Of a DNA stretch of 64,000 nucleotides, positions 55,204-64,000 are shown in pieces. The notes under the pieces are model-generated. The model was not told the DNA's origin, searched no databases, and saw only the letters and a list, made by a program, of their open reading frames with translations. The stretch comes from Hyphomicrobiales bacterium (GTDB lineage: Bacteria; Pseudomonadota; Alphaproteobacteria; Rhizobiales; Rhizobiaceae), in the NCBI GenBank assembly GCA_900466605.1, contig UBMU01000001.1, forward strand, positions 124,001-188,000, written 5' to 3'. The position numbers and the translations under genes are program-made. Each line of letters begins with the position of its first letter. Positions within the stretch are counted from its first letter, which is position 1.

Positions 55204-56643
55204 TTAGTAAACATTGCTACGATCAAACACACCAATCATCGTAAGTAATACTATTTTCAGATCAAGCCACGGTGACCAGTTGTTGATATACCAGAGATCG
55301 TGATGAACGCGGTCTGCCATCCTGTCCAGCGTGGGTGTTTCTCCACGGCAGCCATTGATTTGGGCCCAACCTGTAAGTCCAGGCTTCACATGCCGGCGTG
55401 AAGCGTATTGAGCGATGAGTGCGCCATAGAGGTCGTCGTGCACAAGTGCATGAGGGCGTGGTCCGACTACCGACATGTCTCCTCGAAGAACGTTCCAGAA
55501 CTGCGGCAGTTCGTCGAGACTTGTCGAACGGATGAACCCACCAACCCGCGTCACACGAGGATCATTGCGTGTCGCCTGGCGTACATTGGTCGAATCTTCC
55601 ATCACCGACATGCTGCGGAATTTAAAGATACGAAATGCACGACCGCTATAGCCCTTACGTGACTGGGTAAAGAAGATTGGCCCGCGGCTGTCGAGCTTGA
55701 TCGCCATCGCGACCACTGCGCAGATTGGAAACATGAGCACAAGTGCGGCGATCGAGAAGGCGACGTCGAACATTCTTTTGAGTGCACGTTCGTAAAGATC
55801 GAGCGGTGGTCGGTGGGTTTGAAATGCCCGACGTTCACCAACCGTTTGAGCAAAGCCCTCGACGACTTCGCCAACAACCCCACCAAACATGACGCTGACC
55901 GGCACACAGAACTGGCGAAGGGCGACAAGGCATTGCTCCAGAGCGCGCAAGTTTCCGTAGTCGCTCCAGGCAACTAGCACCTCGTCTACCTCCGCAATGC
56001 CGTTCTTCTCGTAGGCCTCACTCATCGAAGCCAGTGCAAGATCCGTCTCGGCAATTCGCATGACGTGCTTGACCGAGAGCCCGCTGAGAGCGGCGCGCTG
56101 AATGACAGGTTCAGTCAACATTGTGCCTGGGCAAATGAGAAGTACGCGGCGGCTTGGAAAGGTCGCGCGCGCCAGAGCCCTGCTGAGATGGCGAAGCCAG
56201 AAGATGCGTAGAGTGGTCAGGCCTGTTACCGAAAGGGCAGCAGTTGTGATAACTGCGCCTCGCGACAGTGTGGTCCCGATCTTCAGAAACAAGGCAATGG
56301 CTATAAGAAAGGCGATTGCCACTGGCAGCAGCGTGAAAATTAGCAGCAGCTGACGCCGGAACGCCATGATCTCGCCTGGCCGGTAGGCATGGAGGCCGAA
56401 CATCGCCAACACAAAAATTGTAGCAACAAGCAGACCAATACCAACATAAAGCGACAGGTCCGTGACAGCGCCCGAGCCGATCTGCTGATAAAGCAGATGA
56501 CCCGCAGCACTTGCCGCAATGAGAACGGCGAAATCAGACGCTGCGGCGATGCAGGTGATCGCGATGCTGTTGAAACCGAACCATTTCCTGTCTTTTCTGA
56601 CGGAAAGATGTGGGCTCCAGTTCTGTTCGACCGGAATAGTCAT
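55204..56643 (-). CDS. Undecaprenyl-phosphate glycosyl-1-phosphate transferase (WcaJ/ExoY superfamily)
   Basis: This protein of ~479 residues has four N-terminal membrane helices, a soluble CoA-binding-like middle, a fifth hydrophobic segment and the bacterial sugar transferase domain. That domain shows KRMFDVAFSIAALVLMFP, KLDSRGPIFFTQSRKGYSGRAFRIFKFRSM, TSLDELPQFWNVLRGDMSVVGPRP and KPGLTGWAQINGCRGET. It transfers the first sugar phosphate onto undecaprenyl phosphate to start polysaccharide assembly. The ATG at 56643 is preceded by GAGGG. An AT-rich regulatory region lies upstream. Confidence 0.92.
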   Translation of the reverse strand: MTIPVEQNWSPHLSVRKDRKWFGFNSIAITCIAAASDFAVLIAASAAGHLLYQQIGSGAVTDLSLYVGIGLLVATIFVLAMFGLHAYRPGEIMAFRRQLLLIFTLLPVAIAFLIAIALFLKIGTTLSRGAVITTAALSVTGLTTLRIFWLRHLSRALARATFPSRRVLLICPGTMLTEPVIQRAALSGLSVKHVMRIAETDLALASMSEAYEKNGIAEVDEVLVAWSDYGNLRALEQCLVALRQFCVPVSVMFGGVVGEVVEGFAQTVGERRAFQTHRPPLDLYERALKRMFDVAFSIAALVLMFPICAVVAMAIKLDSRGPIFFTQSRKGYSGRAFRIFKFRSMSVMEDSTNVRQATRNDPRVTRVGGFIRSTSLDELPQFWNVLRGDMSVVGPRPHALVHDDLYGALIAQYASRRHVKPGLTGWAQINGCRGETPTLDRMADRVHHDLWYINNWSPWLDLKIVLLTMIGVFDRSNVY

Positions 56644-57014
56644 AGTGCACACCCTCAACCCTGCCGTATAGTTAGCATGGGTTAATCATGTGCAACAATT
56701 CACCTACGATACGCCTTATTGGGTAACGAACAAGTGTACTTCAGTAACGTTAGTTATTCGTCAAATAATGCGTATTATTGTATAATCTTATTCATATGTA
56801 ATTTTGTGCCAATTCGGATATTTTGTATAAGTTTCCAATAAATACTTTGGGTGTAGTATCGGAAGGGTTGAAGAATACCTAGGGTGGTGACGAACTTCTG
56901 CCTGGCGCCAACCGCGCCTGATCCTTAATTTCGTAAAGTCGCCATGGCGAAGCATGGAGATTGTTCTTGCGGAAGGCCCGTGTCAGGCGGCTGCGTGAGA
57001 CGAACTCATCGCGG
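56644..57014. promoter_or_regulatory. AT-rich intergenic region with candidate promoter
   Basis: The segment 56690-56870 is markedly AT-rich against a GC-rich background. It contains a perfect TATAAT at 56781-56786, with TCGTCA at 56758-56763 as a weak -35 (17-base spacer, plus strand), and an inverted repeat AATAAT-GCGT-ATTATT at 56764-56779. It would also hold the promoter of the sugar transferase on the minus strand. No ORF is convincing. Confidence 0.5.
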
Positions 57015-57386
57015 CTATCTTGGTACGTCGAGCTTGTTTATTGCAAACGTATAGTTGTTTCCGGTTCCCCCCCGAGTGACCACGAGTTTTCGCGTCTTAG
57101 TTATAATACGAGCGAAGTTTCCATCGGTTGTGATAGAACGCGCGGTCGAGATCGTGGCGTAGTTTTCACCCGGGAATTTTTCCGGACACGCCTTGCCACC
57201 AAGGGCATAGATGCGCGCGCCGCCTTTTTCGTATCGCTGTTGAATAGGTCTTCCATTCGCGTCGGCCAAGACCTTGCAGCCTGGTGCGTTGGGTACCGGG
57301 ATGATCCGATACCAACGGCTTTCGGCCAGCGCGCATTGCACGGACAATGACAGCGCAGCGGAGACGAAAAGGAAAAGTCGCAACAT
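57015..57386 (-). CDS. Secreted protein of unknown function
   Basis: This 123-residue protein has a signal peptide (MLRLFLFVSAALSLSVQCALA). The mature part is small, rich in beta-type residues, with two cysteines that could form a disulfide. GGAGG lies about ten bases before the ATG, which supports it as a real gene. I recognise no family. Its setting between the priming transferase and a secreted beta-helix protein suggests an envelope or extracellular role. Confidence 0.65.
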   Translation of the reverse strand: MLRLFLFVSAALSLSVQCALAESRWYRIIPVPNAPGCKVLADANGRPIQQRYEKGGARIYALGGKACPEKFPGENYATISTARSITTDGNFARIITKTRKLVVTRGGTGNNYTFAINKLDVPR

Positions 57387-57628
57387 GGCCCAGTTCCTCC
57401 AATGTCAATCATATGAAGCTATATTAACCAACTCTAATCGACAAGATTTATAAGCAAACCGACGAACAAACGAGAGATAAAAACCGCTCATCTATCAATG
57501 ATTTGACACAGTTATATGCGAGTTTCTTGCCGGCTTCCAAATCGCAAGATTTTTGTTGACGTTGCCGGGCAGGAAGCTTTGCTTCCGCCGGCCGGAAAAT
57601 CCTTCGATGACAAGCGGAGAGGTTCAAA

Positions 57629-58675
57629 ATGGAGCATGGAACCCTGCCACATCTCGGTGCTGCCCTTGCCTCGGCCTTCGTTATCTGCGCGGCCCTTTCC
57701 TGTCCGAGTTTGGCGGCAGTAATCAATGTTTCCCCATTGTCAGCTCGCAGCCTCCAGGCTGCTCTCGTTAGGGCACGGCCGGGTGATGTGATCCGGTTGG
57801 GACCCGGCGTATACTATGAAGACTTCAAAACTGTCCGAGACGGAAAGCCCGGCAAGCCGATCATAATCACCGGTCCGAGAACCGCGATCATCAAGGGAGC
57901 CGGCGCCCCAAGGGTCATCGAGATCAACCATGACTATATCGAGATGCGTGGTTTCACCGTTGATGGCAAATTTCGGTCGAGCAATAGCAAGGGGAGTTAT
58001 CGCGACAAGCTGATCTACGTGATCGGAAAGACGCGCGGAGATGGGGTCACCGGGCTCAAGATTATGAACATGTCAGTAAAGAATGCCGGTGGCGAGTGCA
58101 TACGGCTTCGCTACCAGACGCGTCGAAACGAGATTGCCTATTCGCAGATCAGCAATTGTGGTCGCTATGACTTCGCATTCAACGGTGGCGGAAAGAATGG
58201 TGAGGGCATCTACATCGGTACCGCGCCTGAGCAAAGGGGCGCCCACGGTGCGCCTGACGGATCGGTCGATGCCTCCAACGCCAACCACGTCCACCACAAT
58301 GTCATTAACACGAAAGGCAACGAGTGCGTGGACATCAAGGAAGGATCGAGCCGAAATGTTGTCGAGCATAATCAATGCTCTGGCCAGAAGGATAAAAACT
58401 CTGGTGGCTTTGATTCTCGCGGCAATAACAATGTCTTTCGCTACAATACGGTCAGCGATGTGCGGGGCGCCGGCGTGCGTCTTGGTGGAGACAGCTCTAC
58501 CGATGGCATCAACAATGATGTTTATGGGAATACATTCCGGAAGGTCGGGGTCGGTGTCGTCAGTGCTCAGCGCGGTCCGCAAGGAAAGGTATGCGGCAAC
58601 GCCTCGCAGGCTAATTCCGGCAAGACGGAAAAGAAAACTGGCAAGATACAGGTCGACCCATTGAGCAACTGTTGA
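57629..58675 (+). CDS. Secreted right-handed beta-helix protein
   Basis: This 348-residue protein has a signal peptide (to about residue 29) and a series of parallel beta-helix rungs with asparagine ladders: IEINHDYIEMRGFTVDG, NHVHHNVINTKG, RNVVEHNQCSG, NNVFRYNTVSD, NDVYGNTF. Such folds occur in pectate lyases, mannuronan epimerases and surface proteins. No catalytic set of a specific lyase family could be recognised. GAGAGG seven bases before the ATG supports the start. The context suggests it acts on or binds a polysaccharide. Confidence 0.8.
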   Translation: MEHGTLPHLGAALASAFVICAALSCPSLAAVINVSPLSARSLQAALVRARPGDVIRLGPGVYYEDFKTVRDGKPGKPIIITGPRTAIIKGAGAPRVIEINHDYIEMRGFTVDGKFRSSNSKGSYRDKLIYVIGKTRGDGVTGLKIMNMSVKNAGGECIRLRYQTRRNEIAYSQISNCGRYDFAFNGGGKNGEGIYIGTAPEQRGAHGAPDGSVDASNANHVHHNVINTKGNECVDIKEGSSRNVVEHNQCSGQKDKNSGGFDSRGNNNVFRYNTVSDVRGAGVRLGGDSSTDGINNDVYGNTFRKVGVGVVSAQRGPQGKVCGNASQANSGKTEKKTGKIQVDPLSNC

Positions 58676-58711
58676 CTGCGTACCCCATAGCCCGCAGTGT
58701 TGGGCCGTTGT

Positions 58712-60004
58712 TCAGTTGGAGGACAACTTCTGAAGGGCTGCACGCGCCAATGGATATCCTCCCGTCGCCGATTTTTCCAACCACTGCCTTCCCGTCGCAT
58801 CGTTGGCAGTGTTATCAGGCGACTGGATCATCATCATACCGAGGAGGTATTGAGCCTCGGGATCGTTCTGCTTTGCAGCGCTTTCGCGATAGGTCCTTGC
58901 CTTCTCAAGCGACGCCTCAACGCCTGTGCCGTAGTAGTAGGCGTTGCCGAGCGCCTTCGAGGCTGGCGCGTATCCACTTGCCGCGGCCGTTTCAAGAGTA
59001 GCGACGATCCGATCCTTCCTATTCTTCTCGATATCTGAACGGCCAAGAGCTCGAGACAAATAGTCGATAGCCTCCGTATCGCCGCTCTCGGCCAGAGTTT
59101 GAAACAGTGAAACGGCCTCATCGACTGCTTCTGGCTTATCCCTCTTCCAAAGCACTTGCGCCATCACCTTGAGCGCATTCGGGTCAACTTTCGATCCGGC
59201 CGCCCTAATGGCAGCCATCGCGTCGTCCTTAACGGTGGGTGCGTAGTCGAGATTGAGCAACTGCTTTGCAGGTCTGCCGGCGTCGAGCGGATTGAGTGCC
59301 ATCGATTGCAGAAGCAAATCGGAACTCACCGCGATGTCCTCACCAGTCTTGCTTAAGACGATCCGCTTGGCAATCTCGGTATAGAGCTTCGCGCGGCGAG
59401 CCGGTTCAAGACGACCCGCCCATTTCTTCGCCTCGGGGATATTCTTGGGCGTGCCGCGGCCCTCAGCTAGAGCAAGCGACGTCGCCTCAATGCCCTTTGC
59501 GTTCCCGACAACCGCAGCCCACCGGTACCACTTGTAGGCAACCTCGTCATTTTGCGGAACATCCAACCCCGTGTTTTGAATTAGTCCGTAGGCAGCCACG
59601 CAGCTTTTGCACCCGCGCATCGCCTCACTCGCCAGCGAGCGTAGAACGGTCGGTGTTTTGTCGCCGAAAGTGTAGTCGTTCATCAAAATACCTTTTGCGA
59701 GCAGCCTGGTGGCATCCCTGGAAGTAGGAACTGCAAGCAGGAGAGAGAAGCCGTAACTGGGATCACGCACCGCTCGGTCGGGCGTCGTCAGAGCCGCCGT
59801 GGCGATCAAAAGGCGTTTCGGCAAGGGGAGCTTGACTGCCGCGTCGACGTCGGGCCATCCCTTCGAGGTCCGCATCTCATTCCAATTCGCGTACTTCTCG
59901 ATCACAGGTCGAGGCGTAGGCTTCACAACTTCTGTTGCGTCAGCGGGGCCAATCGCTGTTGTTGCCAATAGAGCGGTCAGCACGATGCGTAGGACACTCT
60001 TCAT
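58712..60004 (-). CDS. Exported Sel1-repeat protein
   Basis: This 430-residue protein has an N-terminal signal (MKSVLRIVLTALLATTAIGPADA) and Sel1-like helical repeats in the C-terminal half, for example ATLETAAASGYAPASKALGN and YYYGTGVEASLEKARTYRE. Earlier repeats are more degenerate. Sel1 proteins act as scaffolds for protein contact. It is downstream of the 952-residue Sel1 gene with a 24-base gap and probably shares its transcript. Confidence 0.83.
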   Translation of the reverse strand: MKSVLRIVLTALLATTAIGPADATEVVKPTPRPVIEKYANWNEMRTSKGWPDVDAAVKLPLPKRLLIATAALTTPDRAVRDPSYGFSLLLAVPTSRDATRLLAKGILMNDYTFGDKTPTVLRSLASEAMRGCKSCVAAYGLIQNTGLDVPQNDEVAYKWYRWAAVVGNAKGIEATSLALAEGRGTPKNIPEAKKWAGRLEPARRAKLYTEIAKRIVLSKTGEDIAVSSDLLLQSMALNPLDAGRPAKQLLNLDYAPTVKDDAMAAIRAAGSKVDPNALKVMAQVLWKRDKPEAVDEAVSLFQTLAESGDTEAIDYLSRALGRSDIEKNRKDRIVATLETAAASGYAPASKALGNAYYYGTGVEASLEKARTYRESAAKQNDPEAQYLLGMMMIQSPDNTANDATGRQWLEKSATGGYPLARAALQKLSSN

Positions 60005-60028
60005 GACGCTTACCCCTGCATTGACTGT

Positions 60029-62878
60029 TCAGTTTGCCAAGTCGGTCGACTTTTCGAGCCAGCGTTGTGCTTCCTCGGTATCGGCTTTTGTACCGAAGCC
60101 GATCTGCAGCGCGATTGCATATTTCTCAAAGGCGCCGCGGTAGCCGGCACGAGCCGCCTTTGCGAGCCACTCAGTGCTCTTTTCGTCCGAGTGCTCGAAC
60201 CCATGGGTGCCCGCCGCGTAAAAGTCGGAAACATTGAGCATTGCAGCTCCATTTCCAAGCGTTGCTGCCTTCATGGTCCATGTTTTCGCGGCCGGTGTGA
60301 AGGCCGGGCTGCCTTCGGATAGCTGAAGATAGAGCCGGGACAGGAGCGTTGCGACCTGCGGCGAATTCTGCGCGGCGAGATCGCGCAGTAGCGCTTCCAC
60401 TTTTTCGTCGCCAACGGTAGGATTTTCTAGCGTGGTTTGCTGGGCCAGCGTTTCCTTGACCAAGCTCTCCAAAGCCCCTTCGTCTCCGAGCCTCGCGCTT
60501 TTAAGAAGCCAAGTATAGCTATTCTTCTCATCCACTGGCAGACCGTCTCCGTTACTATACATCCGGCCGATCTCACGCATGGCCTCCCGTTTTCCGCCGA
60601 CTGCGGCTTCCTTCATGAGCTCGACGGCTCTCGGCTTTTCAGCCGGTCGTTCGCTCAAAAGAAAACGGGCTATCTGGTATTGCGTAGTTGGATCGTTGGT
60701 TGGTTCGGACATTACCTGGTCAAAGAGATCGATATACTGCTGCCTGAATTGCGGCATCGCTCTTATGGACAAGGCAACCAATATTTTTTCCTTATCGAGG
60801 CAGATCGGTCGGCTGACTGCCGCCTTTAAAATCGTTGCCTTCCGTTCGACATCCTTTTCAACTTCCGCTTGCTTGAGCGCGGCACGCAGGTCGCCAGTTG
60901 CGCTTGCGCGTGCCAGCCATCGCTGCCAGTCGGTTCCGCCGCCGTCCGCAGCCGTGACCTTTAGGTCGATAAGCCGAAGCATAGCCGGCACGCTGCCCTT
61001 GGAGGCAGCATTTACAAAGAGTGATATGGCTTTCTTGCGGTCAGGCTCGAGTATCGGGTCGGGATCGATGTAGAGCTTGGCCAATTCGAAAATAAGATCT
61101 AGATCCCCGGAGGAGGCAGACGCGTCCAATATTGCTCTTGCCTTCACTGCGTCGCGCTCGTGTGCATCGTCAGGTGTCAGGAGCGCCCGCGCCTCGGTCA
61201 GTGCCGCAACCCCGGCGTCAGCCTCCATGGCGCGCCGCCGCCAGGTTTCGGCCCCGTCAAAGCCTCTAAGAGATAGGCTGACGCGCATCATGGCTTCTAC
61301 ATCGCCTTGTTCGGCCGCCTTCTTGAGGAGGATGACTTCCTCAGCGTCGCCTTCCGGGGTGTGGATCGCCGATGCTTCGTTTGCAAGAGCAAGCAGACTT
61401 GCCGCATTGCCAGCCGCGGCCGCCTTCTCGAGCCATGTCCGTGCTATTTTGCGGTTCTTCTCTACCCCCTGTCCACAGAAATAGAGGGACGACAGTTCGC
61501 TCATTGCGATGCCAAGGCCGTGGTTTGCGGCAAATCTCAGATAGTCTAAGGGATCATTGTCAAGCCGTATCGACGGCTTGTCACCGGAAGCAAGGCTGTA
61601 AAGCTCGAATGCTGAGCGAGATGAACCGAGGTCGGAAGCCTTCACCAATGTCTGCTTTGCAAGCTCAAAATTCGGTGCAACCGCGGTGCCCCGCGCATAG
61701 ATTATACCGAGTTGCTCCAACGTGCGTAGATTGACATCCGGCAGAAGAGCCGCCTTCTGCAAGCTTTGCAGCTCCAGACCAGGATCGGACCCACCTCCGT
61801 ATGCGCCGCGGTAGTAGGCGGCCTTCATCTCGTAGGCGCGCGGGTTATTGCGTTCGGTTTCCTGAGCCAGCAGCTTGAACGCTTCGCCTTTTCTTCCAGG
61901 CAGGCCAGAGATTGAAAGGAAGAGATCGGCAAGGGCCAACCGGCTCGCTGAATGCCCAAGCTGGGAGGCTTGCCTCAACAGATCTATTGCTTGCTGCTGT
62001 TTGGCGATGTTGCCATTCGCCTGGAGGTATCGACGCGCGAGCGTTGACATTGCCTTAACGTCACCAAGCTTGACGGCCGCCTGCAGCCATTGTGTTGACG
62101 TCTCTATGTCATCGAGACCCAAATCGGGATCGGTCAGGATATCGGCAAAGCCTGTTAAGACACTGCAGTCGCCTGTACCCAGCCTCCCGGACATCTTCGA
62201 TATCGCGCGATTAAGATACACACGGCTGTCGTTGGCGCTCGGAGCCAGTTGAGGGTTGCGATAGTAAAGGCGCGCAAGCTCGAGTTCGGCGTTGGGATCG
62301 CCGGCATTTGCCGCGGCCGTTAGGTAGGTCTGCGCCTTTCGAGCGTCGGCGGGGAGGATGGTTCCTTCGCGATAAAGCCTACCCAAAAAAGTTCCCGCTT
62401 CAATCGTTCCACGCTTGATCGCCTCTGTTTCGACAGCGACGACTTTGTCGGCGTCCAGGGCGGCCCTGTCGCCGTCCGCAAGAATGCGGCCGTAGAGATG
62501 AAGCGCACGTCCACTGCCCGCAAAAGGTATGCGGCTTAGGTAGAGGGCAATACGCTGTGCAGTTGCTGGGCTCCTCTGGTAGCGACTGTAGGGGTTAAAT
62601 AGCGTTTGGGCATCCCGGAGCATGTCGTCAGGGGACACGCTTCCCGGGCTTTTGCCATCCCAACGGGCCCAGTTCCTGGGCGCCGGTACAGCCGGTGGTG
62701 CAACACAGATGCGTGAGTAGTCGAAATCCGGGCTAAGAGGGACTAATGTCTCGGCGGTAGCGAAGGCGTTCGTCGCCAAAACCGGTGTGCACAAGGCAAA
62801 TATTGAGGCAAACGCGGTTTCGCGAAAGCCCCAGATCCAGAGCCAACCAGCTGCGCGTGGACCGTTTCGTTTCGACAT
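60029..62878 (-). CDS. Large exported Sel1-repeat protein
   Basis: This protein of ~949 residues has an N-terminal hydrophobic signal (WLWIWGFRETAFASIFALCTPVLA) and more than a dozen Sel1-type repeats, such as YLTAAANAGDPNAELELARLY and WLEKAAAAGNAASLLALAN. It is likely periplasmic. Alginate and cellulose-type secretion systems use Sel1/TPR scaffolds (AlgK-like) of this style; similarity in role is inferred. The ATG at 62878 is taken as start; a TTG nine bases upstream is also in frame. Confidence 0.85.
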   Translation of the reverse strand: MSKRNGPRAAGWLWIWGFRETAFASIFALCTPVLATNAFATAETLVPLSPDFDYSRICVAPPAVPAPRNWARWDGKSPGSVSPDDMLRDAQTLFNPYSRYQRSPATAQRIALYLSRIPFAGSGRALHLYGRILADGDRAALDADKVVAVETEAIKRGTIEAGTFLGRLYREGTILPADARKAQTYLTAAANAGDPNAELELARLYYRNPQLAPSANDSRVYLNRAISKMSGRLGTGDCSVLTGFADILTDPDLGLDDIETSTQWLQAAVKLGDVKAMSTLARRYLQANGNIAKQQQAIDLLRQASQLGHSASRLALADLFLSISGLPGRKGEAFKLLAQETERNNPRAYEMKAAYYRGAYGGGSDPGLELQSLQKAALLPDVNLRTLEQLGIIYARGTAVAPNFELAKQTLVKASDLGSSRSAFELYSLASGDKPSIRLDNDPLDYLRFAANHGLGIAMSELSSLYFCGQGVEKNRKIARTWLEKAAAAGNAASLLALANEASAIHTPEGDAEEVILLKKAAEQGDVEAMMRVSLSLRGFDGAETWRRRAMEADAGVAALTEARALLTPDDAHERDAVKARAILDASASSGDLDLIFELAKLYIDPDPILEPDRKKAISLFVNAASKGSVPAMLRLIDLKVTAADGGGTDWQRWLARASATGDLRAALKQAEVEKDVERKATILKAAVSRPICLDKEKILVALSIRAMPQFRQQYIDLFDQVMSEPTNDPTTQYQIARFLLSERPAEKPRAVELMKEAAVGGKREAMREIGRMYSNGDGLPVDEKNSYTWLLKSARLGDEGALESLVKETLAQQTTLENPTVGDEKVEALLRDLAAQNSPQVATLLSRLYLQLSEGSPAFTPAAKTWTMKAATLGNGAAMLNVSDFYAAGTHGFEHSDEKSTEWLAKAARAGYRGAFEKYAIALQIGFGTKADTEEAQRWLEKSTDLAN

Positions 62879-62890
62879 ATGATGCAACCC

Positions 62891-63169
62891 TTATTGCTTC
62901 GGACCGCTCTCGTTCTTGCCTTGTGTCGATCTTCTTCGATCAAGCATGCGTTGGCGTGCACGTAAGATGATCTCATCCTTCACAAGGATAACCCAGTTAT
63001 TGGTTGGCCCCAGTTCGCCGTCACCCCGGGCCGGCACAATCAGGGCGGTGCAAGCAAGGACGCGTGAATTGCTGCCGCCCTTTTCCTGCAGATTCAGACC
63101 ACCCAGCGGTTGGCGCGGGATTCGCTTGCGAAATGTGACGCTGCGTTGGCGCTCACTCTTCCACACCAT
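62891..63169 (-). CDS. Small protein of unknown function between Sel1 genes
   Basis: This frame of ~92 residues begins at an ATG with GAGG nine bases upstream, inside the last 17 bases of the preceding Sel1 gene, and ends 12 bases before the next Sel1 start. It is polar with a middle hydrophobic patch (VLACTALIVPA) and a basic tail (RARQRMLDRRR). The tight fit between two genes favours a real coupled ORF, but no homology is recognised and it could be chance. Confidence 0.45.
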   Translation of the reverse strand: MVWKSERQRSVTFRKRIPRQPLGGLNLQEKGGSNSRVLACTALIVPARGDGELGPTNNWVILVKDEIILRARQRMLDRRRSTQGKNESGPKQ

Positions 63170-64000
63170 TGTCTTCGACCTCTTGCAGCGATACGGAAGG
63201 CATGCCTCCCGCACCCATTTTTTTCAGCTTTTTCGCGGCTTGAACATGTTGAAGCGCGCGAGCGCTTTGAAGCCACTTGACGGCTTCGGCCCTGCCGGCA
63301 TCCGTGTTGTCCGCTTCGAGTTCCAGGGCGAGATGGAACATGGCAGTAGCGCTACCGGCATTGGCAGCCCGCAACTCCCACTCACGCGCCTTCTTTGGAT
63401 CCTTGTCGACGCCGATGCCGAATTTGTAGACTTCGGCCAGCCTATACATCGCGTCGGGTGCATCCCACCCGGTGCTGGCGGACGCTCGTTCCAGCCAGAG
63501 GATCCCCGCTTCTGGATCGCGTTGAGTTCCGAAGCCGGACATTAGCGCAATCCCCGCGCCGATCATTGCCGATACGTGACCTTCCCTGGCGCCACGCATG
63601 TTCAGTCTGAAATTTTGCGACGCATCGACCTCGGGGCCAATGGCCGCACCATATGTTTCAGCAAGATCGTGCCAGGCATAGGTATAGCCATGCTCGGCCG
63701 CAGAGCGCAGCAGCTGAACGGCCTTGTCTTCCTGCCTTTCAACACCGCTTCCCCACATATAGGAAAGGCCGAGATCGCGGGTGGCCATACGGTTTCCGGC
63801 ATTGGAGGAGATTTTGAGATAGTCAGCAGCAACAGCGAGATCACGCTCGACGCCTCGTCCCTCGCGATAGGCGCGCGCCATGCGTATATTGGCGGTCGGA
63901 TCATCGGGATAGAGCGTTAGTACCGCGTGATAGTATCCAACCGCTCTTTTGCTGTCGCTTTCGACAAACTTGCCGTCCATATAGAGGTCACCGAGCTTGA
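63153..64000 (-). CDS. Sel1-repeat protein, 5' end beyond window
   Basis: The frame is open to the right edge: just before the first internal Met it reads KLGDLYMDG, the middle of a Sel1 repeat, so the true start lies outside. The visible ~280 residues contain about six Sel1 repeats, for example ADYLKISSNAGNRMATRDLGL and WLERASASTGWDAPDAMYRLAE. It is the third Sel1 gene in a row on the minus strand, upstream of the other two. Confidence 0.87.
   Translation of the reverse strand, partial: KLGDLYMDGKFVESDSKRAVGYYHAVLTLYPDDPTANIRMARAYREGRGVERDLAVAADYLKISSNAGNRMATRDLGLSYMWGSGVERQEDKAVQLLRSAAEHGYTYAWHDLAETYGAAIGPEVDASQNFRLNMRGAREGHVSAMIGAGIALMSGFGTQRDPEAGILWLERASASTGWDAPDAMYRLAEVYKFGIGVDKDPKKAREWELRAANAGSATAMFHLALELEADNTDAGRAEAVKWLQSARALQHVQAAKKLKKMGAGGMPSVSLQEVEDNGVEE

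Noticed and set aside
1..64000. CRISPR arrays, tRNA/rRNA genes, IS elements, attachment sites
   Set aside because: No regularly spaced repeats, cloverleaf-like sequences, transposase or integrase motifs, or terminal inverted repeats were seen on reading the window.

Overview
The window looks like a chromosome or megaplasmid segment of an alphaproteobacterium of the Rhizobiaceae type. The evidence is the GC-rich, tightly packed genes (many 4-base ATGA overlaps and abutting convergent stops), the pca and ABC-transporter arrangement, a cytochrome bo operon, and several long sugar and peptide ABC operons. No rRNA, tRNA, transposase, integrase or CRISPR array was seen.

Layout. (1) 1-6252: end of the protocatechuate pathway (pcaG tail, pcaB), then a five-gene branched-chain-type ABC transporter that probably imports an aromatic acid. 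(2) 6606-30241: the most interesting part. Three class III nucleotide-cyclase-fold proteins lie here: a membrane/2Fe-2S adenylate cyclase, a DUF3095 protein and a cyclase with altered substrate residues. With them are a metallo-beta-lactamase-fold hydrolase and a stand-alone cyclic-nucleotide-binding protein. Interleaved are glycan genes (polysaccharide deacetylase, four glycosyltransferases, FkbM and class I methyltransferases, nucleotide-sugar dehydrogenase), a peptide-type ABC importer, and a 904-residue ABC-exporter-like protein whose ATPase motifs are all degenerate. A perfect TGTGA-N6-TCACA palindrome lies upstream of the membrane cyclase. I infer a cyclic-nucleotide-controlled surface-glycan locus; this is not shown directly. 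(3) 30315-37072: MFS transporter, then cyoABCD with a SURF1 gene. (4) 37073-43727: FAD/NAD(P) oxidoreductase, a heterodimeric ABC exporter and an aldo/keto reductase. (5) 43771-51266: a LacI-controlled sugar ABC importer with two catabolic enzymes and visible operators. (6) 51351-64000: a second glycan region with a VanZ-like protein, the complete dTDP-L-rhamnose pathway (rfbBDAC), an undecaprenyl-phosphate sugar transferase, an AT-rich regulatory stretch, a secreted beta-helix protein and a series of exported Sel1-repeat proteins running off the right end.

How the parts may work together. Regions 2 and 6 would supply nucleotide sugars (UDP-uronate type, dTDP-rhamnose), a lipid-carrier primer, glycosyltransferases and periplasmic scaffold or modifying proteins for one or more cell-surface polysaccharides. 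The cyclases and cyclic-nucleotide receptor would link that production to redox state or another input. Regions 1, 3 and 5 are ordinary catabolic and respiratory modules. All function calls come from reading motifs and context; no database search was possible.
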